From Amaurobius ferox (lineage: Eukaryota; Arthropoda; Arachnida; Araneae; Amaurobiidae), in assembly GCA_951213105.1 (NCBI GenBank), contig OX578135.1, positions 163,773,250 through 163,837,249 on the forward strand: DNA of 64,000 nucleotides, written 5' to 3'. The notes under the pieces are model-generated. The model did no database searches. It saw only the letters and a program-made list of their open reading frames with translations, and was not told where the DNA came from. Each line of letters starts with the position of its first letter. Within the stretch, counting starts at the first letter, position 1. A program made the translations under genes and the position numbers. This document shows positions 1 to 11,290 of the stretch, in pieces.

Positions 1-1714
1 TCGCTAACTTGGCAACTTTTCTTAAACTTTACCAAATTGACGAAAAATGTTGCCAAATTGATAAAAACGACACAAATCAATAAAATTAAATTTGTTTTTT
101 TAGAAAAGAGTACTGAAATGATGTTTTTGTAGCATTGTCGATCAGTCCATCCATCCTACTTAGTAACACATTTAGCGAAAATATCACCAAATTGATAAAA
201 ATGTTTGTAAATCTATAAAAATATCATGAAAATGATAAAATTGCACTTAATAAATGAAATTAATTGTGTTTTGTTAGGATATAGTATTTTGATGGTGTTT
301 TGTCTATTTGTAGCAAAATGGGACTATCAGTTCTACAGTCCCACTTGGCGATAAATTTGGTGATTTTTTAAATTATCGCTAAATTGATGAAAATGTTGCC
401 AAACCTTCCATGGAGATCGCATTATTTAGACGATATGATTTCCATCAATTTATTTGAAGCAAATTATATCATGTCATTTAGCAATGGATGTAAATCCAAT
501 GTGTTATGCGGCATACAATTTTTATTAAATCTTTTTCGATTTGAATAATAAAGATATGTATATAAAATAAATTTCATTGACATTGCATTATTGACTGAAT
601 AATATCAATTATGGTCTTCAGGTTTAAACATTATTATTATTATTGATATTTTCGGGGATTATTAATTCAGGGATTATTGATATTTTCAAGTTATTATGCC
701 ATTGTTTCATTATGAGAAAAATTGTTTAAACTCATATTGTACGTTGTACGAGTAATCTTCTACAAATGCACGGGTATATCTCCTAATCTACGAGAATATA
801 AGTAGTACAGGTATATTGGCATATATTGGAATCAAGTATGACCTTCTGGTATAAAGATTATGGGGATTATTGATATTTTCAATTTATTAAGTCATCTGTT
901 TTATTATGGCAAAGATTTTTGAGACTCGTTTTGTAATACGGGTAATCTTCTACTAGCACACTGGCAATCTTTTCTAATCTGCGACAATATGAGTAGTACG
1001 GGTCCCATACAATTTTAATGCTTTCGTTTTGCATATATTGATACAATTCCCCTTTTTATTGTAAATTTGCTTACAAAAGGGGCCAGGATATTTTATTCTT
1101 CAGATTTGCCCATGAAGATAATTTTATATAGCGAAAACAGATATTCTTAAAACTTATTTTTAGGAACATTAAATTAAATATTTTAATGGAATATTTTGAT
1201 TAAAAATGTCATTTAGTATACCATAGGAATTTGCACATGATTGTGAATTTTAAGTTTCTTTATAATTTATATTATATACTCCGTACAAAGAACGGGTATG
1301 CTGCTCTAGTGTATATTATAACCCACCTTATGTTTTAAAAGCATTGCTAGCTTAACTTTTATATATCTTTCAAATTCAGTCAGGTTTTTATGGGGCATTA
1401 TAAAATTTGAAAATGCATATAATTATAACTTATCTTCAAAGAAGATTGTTAAATTTTGCTTACAAAATTTTAAATGCATTATTTTAGTTGACATTAAACA
1501 GCATTCTTTGTATTCTGGCAAATTTCTTTAGTAACAAAGAAATAATTTAATACTTCTTTATCAACTGGTTAAAGTCAAAATTTCCTAATAAAGTTAATTT
1601 AATTTAATCCTGCATAAATGATTATTATGAAAGCTTTTATAGAATTAATATTAATGTTTAATAAAAGTTTTTAAAAAAAAATGTACTTGAAAATAATGAT
1701 TTAGAATATGCAAC
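1..1714. repeat. AT-rich interspersed-repeat DNA at window start
   Basis: I see no gene here. The first ~410 bases repeat motifs such as 'cgctaacttggcaac', also found near 63540 and, more loosely, near 45900, so they belong to one dispersed family. From about 410 to 1320 the sequence resembles 51590-52230: both contain matching stretches around 'aaattatatcatg', 'gaagataatttt' and a closing 'aagaacgg..at.ctgct'. The remainder is simple AT-rich DNA. Confidence 0.6.
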
Positions 1715-1718
1715 TTAA

Positions 1719-2419
1719 CCCTTTCGCGACGGTGGCATTCCAGAACTGCTGCAGCCCAAAGGACGGAGCGCTTCACTTCCGAACTGTTCCCAGGTGATGG
1801 CAATTTTTTTGTGCTAAGCCTAACTCTCGAAAAAAATTCGCTAAAAATCACCTATTCAACACAGAAATCTACTTTTTTCAGGAATAAAAGAAATATTCAT
1901 TTTCTATTTGATATATATTTTTCATACAAATCTGAATACAAAATACTCGTTAGTTGCTCCCATTCTTTTATCCGAAATAAACGTATCATTTCACTGCCTC
2001 TAAAATCCAAACGAAAAAAAATACTCTCTTATATTTCTATGATTCACCAATGAAATCTTGACCGTTGAAATCTCACTGCTGAAATCAAAACATGACCCAA
2101 AACTCAATTATAAAATTGTTGATGCTGTGAGAAGTACTCTATTTGTTTATATTACAGAACCATGTTTCACCACTCCAAATGGAGAAATAATTCATTGGAT
2201 CCTCCTTATGCCAAGGTCATGTATCTGCAAAATACATTGAAGTTGTTTCCACGGACATTTAACGCCATCTAGTAGACAAATTAAAATGTTCCATGTGAAA
2301 ACACGCATACGTGCCACTCGCCGTTTACGGTAAATTTTTCTACGTCACAAGTGCATGCCATCCGTCCTTGAATGCAAGTTCGCAGCCGACACGCAGGCAT
2401 GCTAACTGTCGCGAAAGGG
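1719..2419. mobile_element. piggyBac-type MITE (701 bp)
   Basis: The element is bounded by TTAA on both sides (1715-1718 and 2420-2423). Its inverted ends begin CCCTTTCGCGAC and match, with a few differences, for about 22 bp. TTAA target duplication and CCC ends are the hallmark of the piggyBac superfamily. The two short open frames inside (1811-2053 and 2058-2240) resemble no transposase, so I read it as non-autonomous. The subterminal regions are clearly richer in GC than the middle. Confidence 0.75.
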
Positions 2420-2694
2420 TTAACAATTAATTTTGCTTCATGAAAAATATGTACTAAGAGGAGGGTTACTGCAATTTCTATTATTATTATAAAATGTTTG
2501 TAGAACTACAGCATACAATAAATATTCAAGATTTTTATGTATGCTATATGAAAATTTTATGTAGCTATATGAAGATTTATATTAGTCTAGATTTTAACAC
2601 AGCAGTTTTTGAGTATATTTGATTAACTAAATAATATGCTTATAATATACTTTATACAAGTATGATGCTTATTTGTTTTGTTTTTTCTTTTCAG

Positions 2695-2902
2695 TGACCG
2701 CATTAGCAAACTTCTGAATGAATCTTTAATGTTGGTAACAGCTTTGAACCCTCACATAGGATATGATAAAGCAGCCAAGATCGCAAAGACTGCTCACAAG
2801 GATGGAACAACACTTAAGGAAGCTGCCATAAAATTAGGATTTTTAACTTCTGAACAGTTTGATAAATGGGTGCAGCCTGCCGATATGTTGGGTCCTAAGT
2901 AA
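2695..2902 (+). CDS. FH: Fumarate hydratase, last coding exon (partial gene)
   Basis: This is the last coding exon of a class II fumarase, the TCA-cycle enzyme that interconverts fumarate and malate, normally in mitochondria and cytosol. A pyrimidine-rich acceptor ends in AG at 2693-2694. The exon starts with the third base of a split codon and runs to TAA at 2900-2902. Its 68 or so residues match the conserved fumarase C-terminus: [20 protein letters not shown], then [33 protein letters not shown] and a final MLGPK. The catalytic histidine, serine loop and substrate sites lie in upstream exons outside the window. The end is uninterrupted and normal for the family, so the gene looks functional. 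I judged identity from the family signature, not from a search. Confidence 0.93.
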
Positions 2903-3028
2903 AGATTGGGTTATAGTAAGTGAGAGGATTTTATAAAATGTAAAAAGTTTAAAACAAATAATTGTATATTTTTTAATTTCTTTGTATTAAAAGATCTTAT
3001 TTGTTATGAAAACATACATGGTGTTTAC

Positions 3029-3034
3029 AATAAA
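3029..3034 (+). terminator. Poly(A) signal of the fumarate hydratase gene
   Basis: AATAAA lies 127 bases downstream of the fumarase stop codon. It is followed by a T/G-rich stretch (ttgacttgtttcttc) of the kind expected downstream of a cleavage site. Confidence 0.6.
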
Positions 3035-3598
3035 CAGAAAAGTTTGACTTGTTTCTTCAAGATACAGTATTTTAATTTAGTTCTTACAAATTAATTTTAA
3101 TTTAAAATGCACAAAAGCTCATTTATACATAAAATTCCATGAAAAAAGCTTGAAACATTCAATTCTCTTTTTGCTTTAAATTGATAATCTCAAATTTGAG
3201 TATACAAAGGACAAACATTCAGAATATTTGACATTGAATTGTTACGGAAGTACTTTTTTAAGAAATTTATTGTTAGCATGTTGACTACCATGGGGGACTT
3301 ATCAAGTCCACCCCCAGATGTCACAGTCTGTAACCTACTTTATTCAATAGGAAAATGTGGATTATGATTTTTTGATACTTTTGTGACAAATTTACTCTTG
3401 TTTTTTTTTTAAAAAAAAAATCACCCAAGTTATCTTGCAGTTGACCTCCTGAAAGAAATAGTACTTCCATATGCCATCTATGTTTTATCTTATATTACCT
3501 CTTCTACCAGTTTATTATAGCTGTGTATTGTTTCCCTGCACATTGACTTTCTGAATGAATTGGCCTTGTTTTATGTACCTTATATATTTTATATACAA

Positions 3599-4079
3599 TT
3601 GTACCTCCAAATTCTGGACAGTCACAAAACCAAAAGTTTTGTTCATTATTGGGAAAGGCCCGCTAATGGGGAGAACATTACATTTTTATTTTGGAACTGA
3701 TAGCATAGCATTCATTGAAAAATTAGGACACATTTTTAATTAAAAATTCAAAATATGTAATAAGAAAAAATATTTTACTTGTTACCTTTTAAATAATCCA
3801 TTTTTCTTGAATAAAGTGTTCACAACAAAATTAATATTACTAACAAATATATTAATCTATTAACAAAGTTTGATTCCTTTTTTTACACTGCAAACCTGTT
3901 TCTCAATGGGAATTTTTAAAGCATTTAATTTCGTGCAAAGCCTTCAGAATCCACATTGTTTAGAAGAAACTTTTGTAATTGTTCACTACATCTCGGTGCT
4001 TCTTAAAGTTCATTAATTTGGCAGACACCACTTTCCTCTACTACTAGTATTTTATCATCATTAACCTCAGAAAAGTCAA

Positions 4080-4111
<32 letters not shown>

Positions 4112-5708
4112 CTAATGTGATCCAGCAAACTGCGTCTAAAATGGGTACAAATTTGCTTAAATCTTCACTTGATTTACAGAAGGAAATCTGAGAAGGAACA
4201 TGTCTAAAAAGAAACTTTCGATAAACGAATTTAAAGCTGCAAATAATTCCTTGATTGAGCCGCTGCAACATAGAAGTTGTTAGGAGGCAAAAAGACTAGT
4301 TTTACATTTTTCTCTTTTTAATTGGGAGGATGAGGAAGTAGCATTGTCCCAAAACAAAATTATTTTTCTTCTCTGCTTTTCATTCTTTTGTCCAGATCCC
4401 ACTAACCAACCACTCATTATCTCAGTGGTCATCCATGCTTTCTTATTGGAATACCATGAAACATTTATATTTTCATACATCAATGTTTTTAAAACATCTT
4501 GGTTTTTCACTTTTTCAATGACAAGTGGAGTTTCAAAAACCCCAGCATAGGGCAACACAGCAAACCAATGAGCCTCTCTTTTGAAATTTTACTGATACTA
4601 TATTTCTCTCCCTTAGAGCACAAGGTTTTGTCAGGGCCCTTGAGATTTTGTGCAAAAGTGTGTAATAAAACAGGCCAATCTCATCAGCATTGAATATATT
4701 TTTAACATCATATCCTTGACATGTGAATTTCACTTTTCCAACCCATTCTGTAATGTCATTTTGGTCTATTTACTTTTCATTACCAGAAATCGTTTTAAAG
4801 GAAACCTTGCAATATGTCCTAAATTTTTTTAGCCATCCATTTGATGCCTTAAAGTTTTCTAATCCCAAACTTTTGCTGATTTCTCTGGCTTTTTTTTTTT
4901 TTAAGCTTTTTTACAGCAACCACAGGAATTTTCTTTGCATGAGCAGAGCAGAACCATTTTCATCACAACTTCATTGATTTGCTTGTTTCTGTTTTACGGA
5001 ACTTCAAGTTCTTGAAATTTTTGTTAGAGACCATAATTCACATTTTTCGAATTTCATCTTTGTCCGTCAAAAGATCACTTATCTGTGTTTTCTCAATGTT
5101 GTGCAAGAGTAAGCACACTCTGCTTTTACTTTTCAGCAACTTCCAAAACATCAATAATGTCATTTAATATCAATATCTTCCTTTTTGATTCCATTTTAAC
5201 CAATCCAAAAGAACTCTCGCAATAAACTCAAATCACCTTGCACTAAACTAAATATAACACAGTTTTTACTTTACAGTGCTTTTCAACTTCCTGGTTTCAG
5301 TGGAATCAGTGAATATATAGATGTTTTCCCTCTTGATTCTGAGAAACGGGTATTCCGAGAAGATGACTATTTTCTTGTACCTATTGTCTAATTATGAGTG
5401 TGTAGAGGGTGATTTTCACTAGGGGCTAGAAGTAAACTATTATAAAATCACAAAAGATGGATTGTTCAAGCCCTTTGAAGGTAAGATAAGGCAAAGTTCC
5501 TTGTTAATAAGATCACATACCAGAACAAAATCCTATGAATTTATTTAGATTTTTTAAAGGAAAAAGGACTGTCTGCTTTTCGGAGTATCCTCTATACAGA
5601 GTGGATAACATGGAATGTCCTATATTAAGGGACTAGGGATCGCAAAAATGCCTGCTAATTAGAGGTGCCAATGATTCGGGAGTATCCATTAAGAGAGATA
5701 CCACTGTA
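3599..5708 (-). mobile_element. Tigger (pogo) DNA transposon remnant
   Basis: The span holds a Tigger-like transposase pseudogene (separate entry) and a right end reading, on the minus strand, CAGTGGTATCTCTCTTAATG, flanked by TA. That matches the CAGTGG-type ends and TA duplication of pogo/Tigger elements. The left end is degraded: near 3601 'gtacctccaaattctgg' is the best candidate, so the left boundary is approximate. The poly(T) tract at 4080-4105 looks like a later expansion inside the element. Confidence 0.55.
3929..5194 (-). pseudogene. Tigger-like transposase pseudogene
   Basis: Reading the minus strand from an ATG at 5194, fragments in several frames match the Tigger/CENP-B-like transposase family in the correct order. 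They are a helix-turn-helix N-terminal part, a DNA-binding part with KNIPV-like and EISKSLGLENFKASNGWLKK motifs (about 4900-4830), the first catalytic Asp in NIFNADE (codon at 4682-4684), and the second in ILFWDNA (4346-4348). The C-terminal 'LDAVCWI' motif lies near 4110. Several in-frame stops, frameshifts and a poly(T) tract show it is dead. The protein acted as a DDD/E nuclease that cut and joined transposon ends. The assignment is firm; exact exon-like boundaries of each fragment are not. Confidence 0.8.
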
Positions 5709-8174
5709 CCTTGTATCGCACTACTAAAAACTTTTAGTTAAAGGTATCAATGTTTTTTTTAATTTTCTGAAAAAATCAATTTTATTTTCAACTTGTTTTC
5801 TGCCTCCATCAAGGTTTTTAATGGACTTGCCACAGATGCCCAATATGTTTAGTTAGCACGTATTTGCTGCAAGAATGGTTGTAATTGGTGTTACAGGCCA
5901 ACTAGGAGATAACTTGTAGTGGGCATCCAGTTGCAACATGTTAAACTTCAAACATATCAGAAATAATGATCTAAATTAACTTTGTGCACTCACATCTGCT
6001 ATTTCTTTTCATAAATTATATCTCTATTATCTGGATATAAGCATTGCTTCACTATAATTTCGGATTTTTTTTTCCTTTGCATAAATAGATAAATGGTCAT
6101 GAAAAATATCCTGCTTTCAAACCAATGTTTTTCAATAAATTGTTTTTAAGTATTATTTTTTGCTTTTTATCAAATCAGAAACAAATTATTTTTTGATTAA
6201 TTCTTTATTCAATTACTTTGTTTGCTACATATTTGGTGCATTAAATGTATGGATGATTGAAGTTAGCTGACAGATGTGAAACGCATACAAAATAAATATC
6301 TCATGTTAAAAGAAGATCCATCCCCATCTCTTGTTTCAATAAATATCTCATTGATACATTTATAGTGAATTCATACTTACAGAACCGGCTTATAGGCAGA
6401 ACTACCTGTCACTACCTGTCATATATATATATATAGGGTTAATCGTATCTCAAAGTTACGATTACCCTCCCATTATAAATAACATCACCCTTTGGTAACT
6501 TTGAGAATACCCCCTATAGGTAGGTTCTATGAGCATGAACTTGTCTGGTGCAGCCTTGTGTGACCTTGAGGTCAATCTTTAAGAAATTAAAAGCCAACTA
6601 CATAGTAGGACTGGATTTGTCGGTCTTCATAGAGTTTCACAAAATTGTAGCACATAACAAGTTTTCTTGCTACCATTGCAGTTATAGTCCACATGCAGAC
6701 AAGTGCATAACAAGTGCAAAGCTAGTCAATGGATGTTGTTATCTGCACTGGGAGCACAGTTCTAATAATGGAGTCATTGAAATACTGTAAAATAACTAAT
6801 ATTTTATTTAAACCCAACTCATACGAGGCAATGTTGATTTAAAAATGATTGATGATAATTGAGTTTTTAAAGTTACTACTTTGAAAGAAAGTTTTTATTT
6901 TAAGAGAGTGTCACACTATATTCACTGCAGTGGTTTCATTAACTTCCAACCATCTATTTGCATAGAATCCATCCTTTGCTGAAATGGTAGAGCATATCAA
7001 CTTTCCTTTCTATGACATTGATTAGTCCTTTTAGTATAAAATCAGCATGCCAGTGATTTTTCTTTAATGCAGTTCTCTTAATGGTATGGCCAAATCAAAC
7101 ATTTTGTGAAAGAGGGGGAGTTTATTGTTATTAAATGTCAAATAGTATGTGGATATAGGGAACAAGTAATCTGTTATATAGATAACTGTGTGCCAAAAAT
7201 TTTGATTTTAACCCTGAAAAAGTAGAAATAGAAAGAACTGAAAAACTCGTTAATCATCTATAATACAGGATAAAACTTTATTGTAATTGAAAATGATTAA
7301 GATACAACTGTTTAGATGGCAGTGCTGCAAAATTGACAGTTAAACTAGTGTGCCAACTGTGAACATTTCAGCCAAACTCAATTTATTTTGCCCTACTACT
7401 TTTACTTACTGTAAAACTACTTTCACATACACAACCTTCCCCTTCCAATTTCTTTTATCTCAGTTTTATCCTCATTGCTATGTACTATTTCTCACATTTT
7501 ATTATATTTGTACATTATCTGAAAATGCTTCCACTTAAGAAATATTTTCTTTATAAAGATTAACCAGAAATATTAATGACAATAATGGTAATTCTGTAGC
7601 CTGTTTAAGTGTATTTCAGTATTTGCTATGGTTATTTAAATGAGTTTTTTCTATTCTGGCATGAATATATTGTGGAAATTAAATTATACAGTTTCATAAT
7701 CTATTATTGCTTGCATAGTATGCTACAGTATCAGATATTGGTGTATATCATTTCTAATAATTTTGAATATTTAATTGTACATAACTTCTATATATAGTTC
7801 AATATCTGCAAAATTATATATCATATAAAACCACCAAATGACATATAAAACAGTAATTATAGAGAATCTTGAAATGTAATAAATACCTAATTTGTAAGAC
7901 ATGAAAACTTATACTTCAGTTGTCTAAAGTAAAAAGTTCCTTGAGACATAAAAAATTGTTCATGAATAATTTTAATCACTAAAAATTTTATAAATATTAA
8001 ATTATAGTGAAGTTATGGTCAATTATATATAATCAAAGTTATAAAAAATCAATATATCATATTGCGGCTAATTATGTAGTGCTAACTGATTATGGGACTC
8101 GGACTTAATTCCCATAACAAATACATGTTGAAACGTCAATAAAACCCTCTAAATAACTGTAATATATACTGAAT
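5709..8174. other. Gene-free AT-rich interval with repeat fragments
   Basis: No coding region is convincing. A strong hairpin lies at 6436-6469 (agggttaatcgta and its near-complement), just after an (AT)n run. About 6510-6740 resembles 18270-18420, with shared blocks such as 'tgcagccttgt' and 'cacaaaattgt', so this is a dispersed repeat. The short open frames (6548-6790, 7350-7538, 7609-7797) have low-complexity composition and I do not call them genes. Confidence 0.5.
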
Positions 8175-8220
8175 ACCATTATTAATAAATAATTTGGCAT
8201 CACGTCTGATGTTATAATAG

Positions 8221-8370
8221 CAAAAATTAAGCACACATCCACAACAGAAGGTCTTTATTTTACTTCCTAAAAGACGTACAAAAATTTTTTAAAAAAGGGC
8301 CAGAGCGCTTTCGAGCATAAGTACGCTCTTCATCAGTGGCTACATGGAAATAAAATTTGAATCGTTCATA
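8221..8370 (-). ncRNA. Left Penelope terminal repeat with hammerhead-type motif
   Basis: On the minus strand CTGATGA (8336-8330) is followed by a strong stem, GAGCGTA/TATGCTC, and then GAAA (8312-8309). That is the conserved catalytic core of a hammerhead self-cleaving RNA: CUGANGA, stem II, GAAA. Penelope-like terminal repeats are known to carry minimal hammerheads, so context agrees. Stem III is not obvious here, and activity cannot be judged from sequence alone. Confidence 0.65.
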
Positions 8371-8584
8371 TATAGACCAGATATAGCGACAAAATTTGCA
8401 TAAATACAATTTACAAAAGAATCTACGTTTCGGCAAGGATAAACCGAAAACTATAGAACAATTTTTTTAGTGTTTCAAAAATTCCAACAACAAAAAAACA
8501 GCATAGTAAATTACAATTTAATTACAGAAATCGAAAAAAAAAGGGAGGGGTTGGCCACCAAACATAATCCCAAAGATGAAGATG

Positions 8585-9300
8585 TCAAAGATAACTTTGC
8601 AGAGACTTGAATTGCATGGAGTCGAGAATGAGTCGCCAAGCGTAACTCAAATTCATAACAGGGTCAACATTACAAATGGATTTGCGGTAGATATAAATAA
8701 AAAGGGATTCAAAAAGGAGAATATCATAAGGGTTATTACAATGCATCAAAAGGAAAGTCTTTTCAAAAAGAGACTGAAAATTATCTTTAACAACAAATTG
8801 GGCAAGAGCCGTAGAAAGTTTACTATCTCTGACATCCCGAGCATGTTCTGCTAAACGGATGCCAACAGTGCGTTTAGTACTTCCAATATAAAATTTTAAA
8901 TTACCATCAGTGGGCAACAGGGAAACAACATACACCCCAGCAAAGCTTTTAAAGTCATCCTTATCACCCAGTTTATCAGACCGAATATGGTTAAATAAAG
9001 AAGAAATATTAGAATGTGCAGGTCTGAAACCAAACTCAGAAGAAAAATGGATAAAGGGGCGGAAAATCCGAGGATTGTATGGAAAACTAGATCTGTAAGC
9101 CAAACGATCTTTTAAGGCAATAAGTTTAGAATCAAAAAGTGTATATTTACAGCGAACTTGGAAGAAAACCTTATAAATAAACTCAAAGGAGTAGGCAGCC
9201 TCACAGCCAAGGCTAAAAATAAAATCAATTTCATCACTTAAAGCAGAGATAGATGAACAAACATTAAAAGCGTGATTAAAATAAGCATAAAAAGAAGCTT
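8585..9300 (-). pseudogene. Penelope RT C-terminus and GIY-YIG endonuclease, truncated copy
   Basis: This minus-strand fragment starts abruptly at about 9300, in the linker after the reverse transcriptase palm (KASFYAYFNHAFNVCSS), and stays open to its stop at 8585. It carries the GIY-YIG endonuclease: GVYVV, then KFYIGSTKRTVGIRLAEHAR and a distal FESLFIYIYRKS. The plus-strand ORF at 9306-10265 is its close homologue. In Penelope elements GIY-YIG nicks target DNA for primed reverse transcription. The copy lacks the reverse transcriptase active site and so could not act alone. It is notable that the endonuclease frame is intact, including the catalytic-region Arg in GIRLAEH, which the plus copy has changed to VIHLAEH. 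Confidence 0.85.
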
Positions 9301-9305
9301 TTTTT

Positions 9306-10265
9306 GTGGATGATGTGTTTACTGTTTGGGATAGTGATTTAGAAGATCTTTCTTTTCTTTTGTCTAAAGTTAACGATTTTTACCCTTCTATCAATTTTAC
9401 TGTCGAACATGAAACTAATGGTTCTTTGCCTTTTTTTTATGTACTGGTCACCCGTTCTGCTATTGGTTTTCAAACCTTGGTTTTCCGTAAACCTTCTTTT
9501 ACTAATTCTTGTATACCTGCTAATTCTTACCATCCTCTTTCCTGTAAAAAAGCTTCTTTTTATGCTTATTTTAATCGCGCTTTTAATGTTTGTTCATCTA
9601 TCTCTGCTGTAAGTGATGAAATTGATTTTATTTTTGGCCTTGGAAATGAGGCTTCCTATTCCTTTAAGTTTATTTATAAGGTTTTCTTCCAAGTTCGTCG
9701 TAAAAATACACTTTTTGATACTAAACTTATTGCCTTAAAAGATCGTTTGACTTATAGGTCTAGTTTTCCATACAATCCTCGGATTTTCCGCTCCTTTATC
9801 CATTTTTGTTCTGAGTTTGGTTTCAGACCTGCATATTCTAATATTTCTTCTTTATTTAACCGTATTCAGTCTGATAAACTGGGTGATAAGGATGACTTTA
9901 AAAGCTTTGCTGGGGTGTATGTTGTTCCCCTGTTGTCCACCGATGGTAATTTAAAATTTTATATTGGAAGTACTAAACGCACTGTTGTCATCCATTTAGC
10001 AGAACATGCTCGGGATGTCAGGGATAGTAAACTTTCTACGGCTCTTGCTCAATTTGTTGTTAAAGATAATTTTCAGCCTCTTTTTGAAAAGACTTTCCTT
10101 TTGATGCATTGTAATAACCCTCGTGATATTCTCCTTTTTGAATCCCTTTTTATTTATATCTACCGCAAGTCCGTTTGTAATTTTGACCCTATTATGAATT
10201 TGAGTTACGCTTGGCGACTCATTCTCGACTCCATGCAATTCAAGTCTCTGCAAAGTTATCTTTGA
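9306..10265 (+). pseudogene. Penelope RT (from YVDD) plus GIY-YIG endonuclease, 5'-truncated
   Basis: A 319-codon open frame that begins inside the reverse transcriptase active site: the first residues are the VDD of motif C, followed by FTVWDSDL. Next come the thumb-like segment (NFTVEHETNG, FRKPSFTNSCIPANSYHP), a linker, and a C-terminal GIY-YIG endonuclease from about residue 203 (GVYVV) through YIGSTKRT (about 219) to FESLFIYIYRKS. Order and motifs fit Penelope-like retroelements. The upstream two-thirds of the reverse transcriptase is missing and no natural start codon exists, so the frame is a fossil although it contains no stop. The usual conserved Arg after YIGSTKR is a His-containing VIHLAEH here, which may impair the nuclease. 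Confidence 0.88.
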
Positions 10266-10352
10266 CGTCTTCCTCTTTGGGATTATGCTTGATTGCCACC
10301 CTCCCCTCCTTTCGATTTCTGTAATTAAATTGTAATTCAATATGCTGTTATT

Positions 10353-10718
10353 TTGTTTACAGATTCATTTCTTGAAAGGGGATTTTCCATTAATGCAGAA
10401 TGCATTATTGATAACCAAACAGAAGAAAGCCTTGTAGCATTAAGACAAGTTTATGGGGCAATAAACAATGCTGAGGGAGTTGAAGCAATTGATATAACAA
10501 AGGCCATGATTCAGTCAGTAAAATGTGCACATTCCAGGTACATTGATACTATGCAAAGAAAGAAAGAAGCAGAAAGTAATAAAAAACAATTGGAAGACAG
10601 TCGAAAATGTGTTGCTTTAGAACTGAAAAGTTTAGAATGGAAGAAAAGCAAAATAATGGTAGATGCTCAAAAAGAAGCTGCACTAATTGAAGACAAAATA
10701 AGAAATTTCCAAAAATAA
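10353..10718 (+). pseudogene. Last exon of a transposon-borne protein, captured inside Penelope 1
   Basis: From a splice-acceptor-like 'ttttgtttacag' (ending 10362) about 118 codons are open to TAA at 10716-10718. It reads SFLERGFSINAECIIDNQTE, then LVALRQVYGAIN, a helical KCAHSRYIDTMQRKKEAESN and a Lys/Glu-rich coiled coil to the end. This pattern (ERGFS..., a RQVY motif, Arg-Tyr, then a charged coiled coil) resembles the C-terminus of an uncharacterised protein repeated in many invertebrate genomes. I recognise the type only from memory. Downstream at 11051-11124 lies 'acctggaaaagtcaggga' and a terminal 'gtggcaaccctg', which look like a DNA-transposon end. I infer a truncated DNA transposon carrying its own last exon. 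No function can be assigned. Confidence 0.5.
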
Positions 10719-11123
10719 TATTTTTTCTACATACTATATTCACTCACTATCACATAACTTGTATATTAACATTTTTGGTGTTAATTTATTTTACCACATT
10801 TATTATAACAAGTGTACATGATTTGTCTAATTTTCCAAAGCAATTGATTTTTTTTATTTGTATATGTATGTCAAATATTATTTATTTGTCCCAATTTGTA
10901 ACAAATTTTTAATTGAAGTGTACATATTTTAATATTTACACTCCAATTAATATATTCCCAATTATAATATTATATTCTCTATGTTAAAACACAGAGAAAA
11001 GGTATACGTGTAAGCCTAGGTTAACTGAATAGTTTATTGCGCTGTTTTTTATGAACCTGGAATTTATCTGGAAAACCTGGAAAAGTCAGGGAATTTCATA
11101 TTTTCTGGAGAGTGGCAACCCTG

Positions 11124-11277
11124 TATATGAACGATTCAAATTTTATTTCCATGTAGACACTGATGAAGAGCTTACTTATGCTCGAAAGTGCTTTGGCCCT
11201 TTTTTAAAAAATTTTTGTATGTCTTTTAGGAAATAAAATAAAGACCTTCTGTTGTGGATGTGTGCTTAATTTTTGCT
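11124..11277 (+). ncRNA. Right Penelope terminal repeat with hammerhead-type motif
   Basis: This matches the left terminal repeat in inverted orientation (8221-8370). CTGATGA lies at 11160-11166, followed by a stem pairing GAGC with GCTC, and GAAA at 11184-11187. Relative to the left copy, one stem II pair (G-T) has become T-T. The element ends in 'gtgtgcttaatttttgct', mirrored at 8222-8239. Confidence 0.6.
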
Positions 11278-11290
11278 ACCATTATTAATA

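Larger units (their letters stand above)
8188..11277. mobile_element. Penelope-like element 1, tail-to-tail inverted pair
   Basis: Two copies of the same Penelope-like element meet head to head near 9301 and point outward. The minus-strand copy ends near 8221 and the plus-strand copy near 11274. Both outer ends carry the same terminal sequence with a hammerhead-like core. A 13-bp repeat, accattattaata, flanks the whole structure (8175-8187 and 11278-11290), with about 33 extra bases inside the left copy of the repeat. This suggests one insertion event. An inverted partial copy next to the main copy is a known feature of Penelope elements. The plus copy is also interrupted by a piece of a different transposon (10363-11123). 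Confidence 0.8.
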
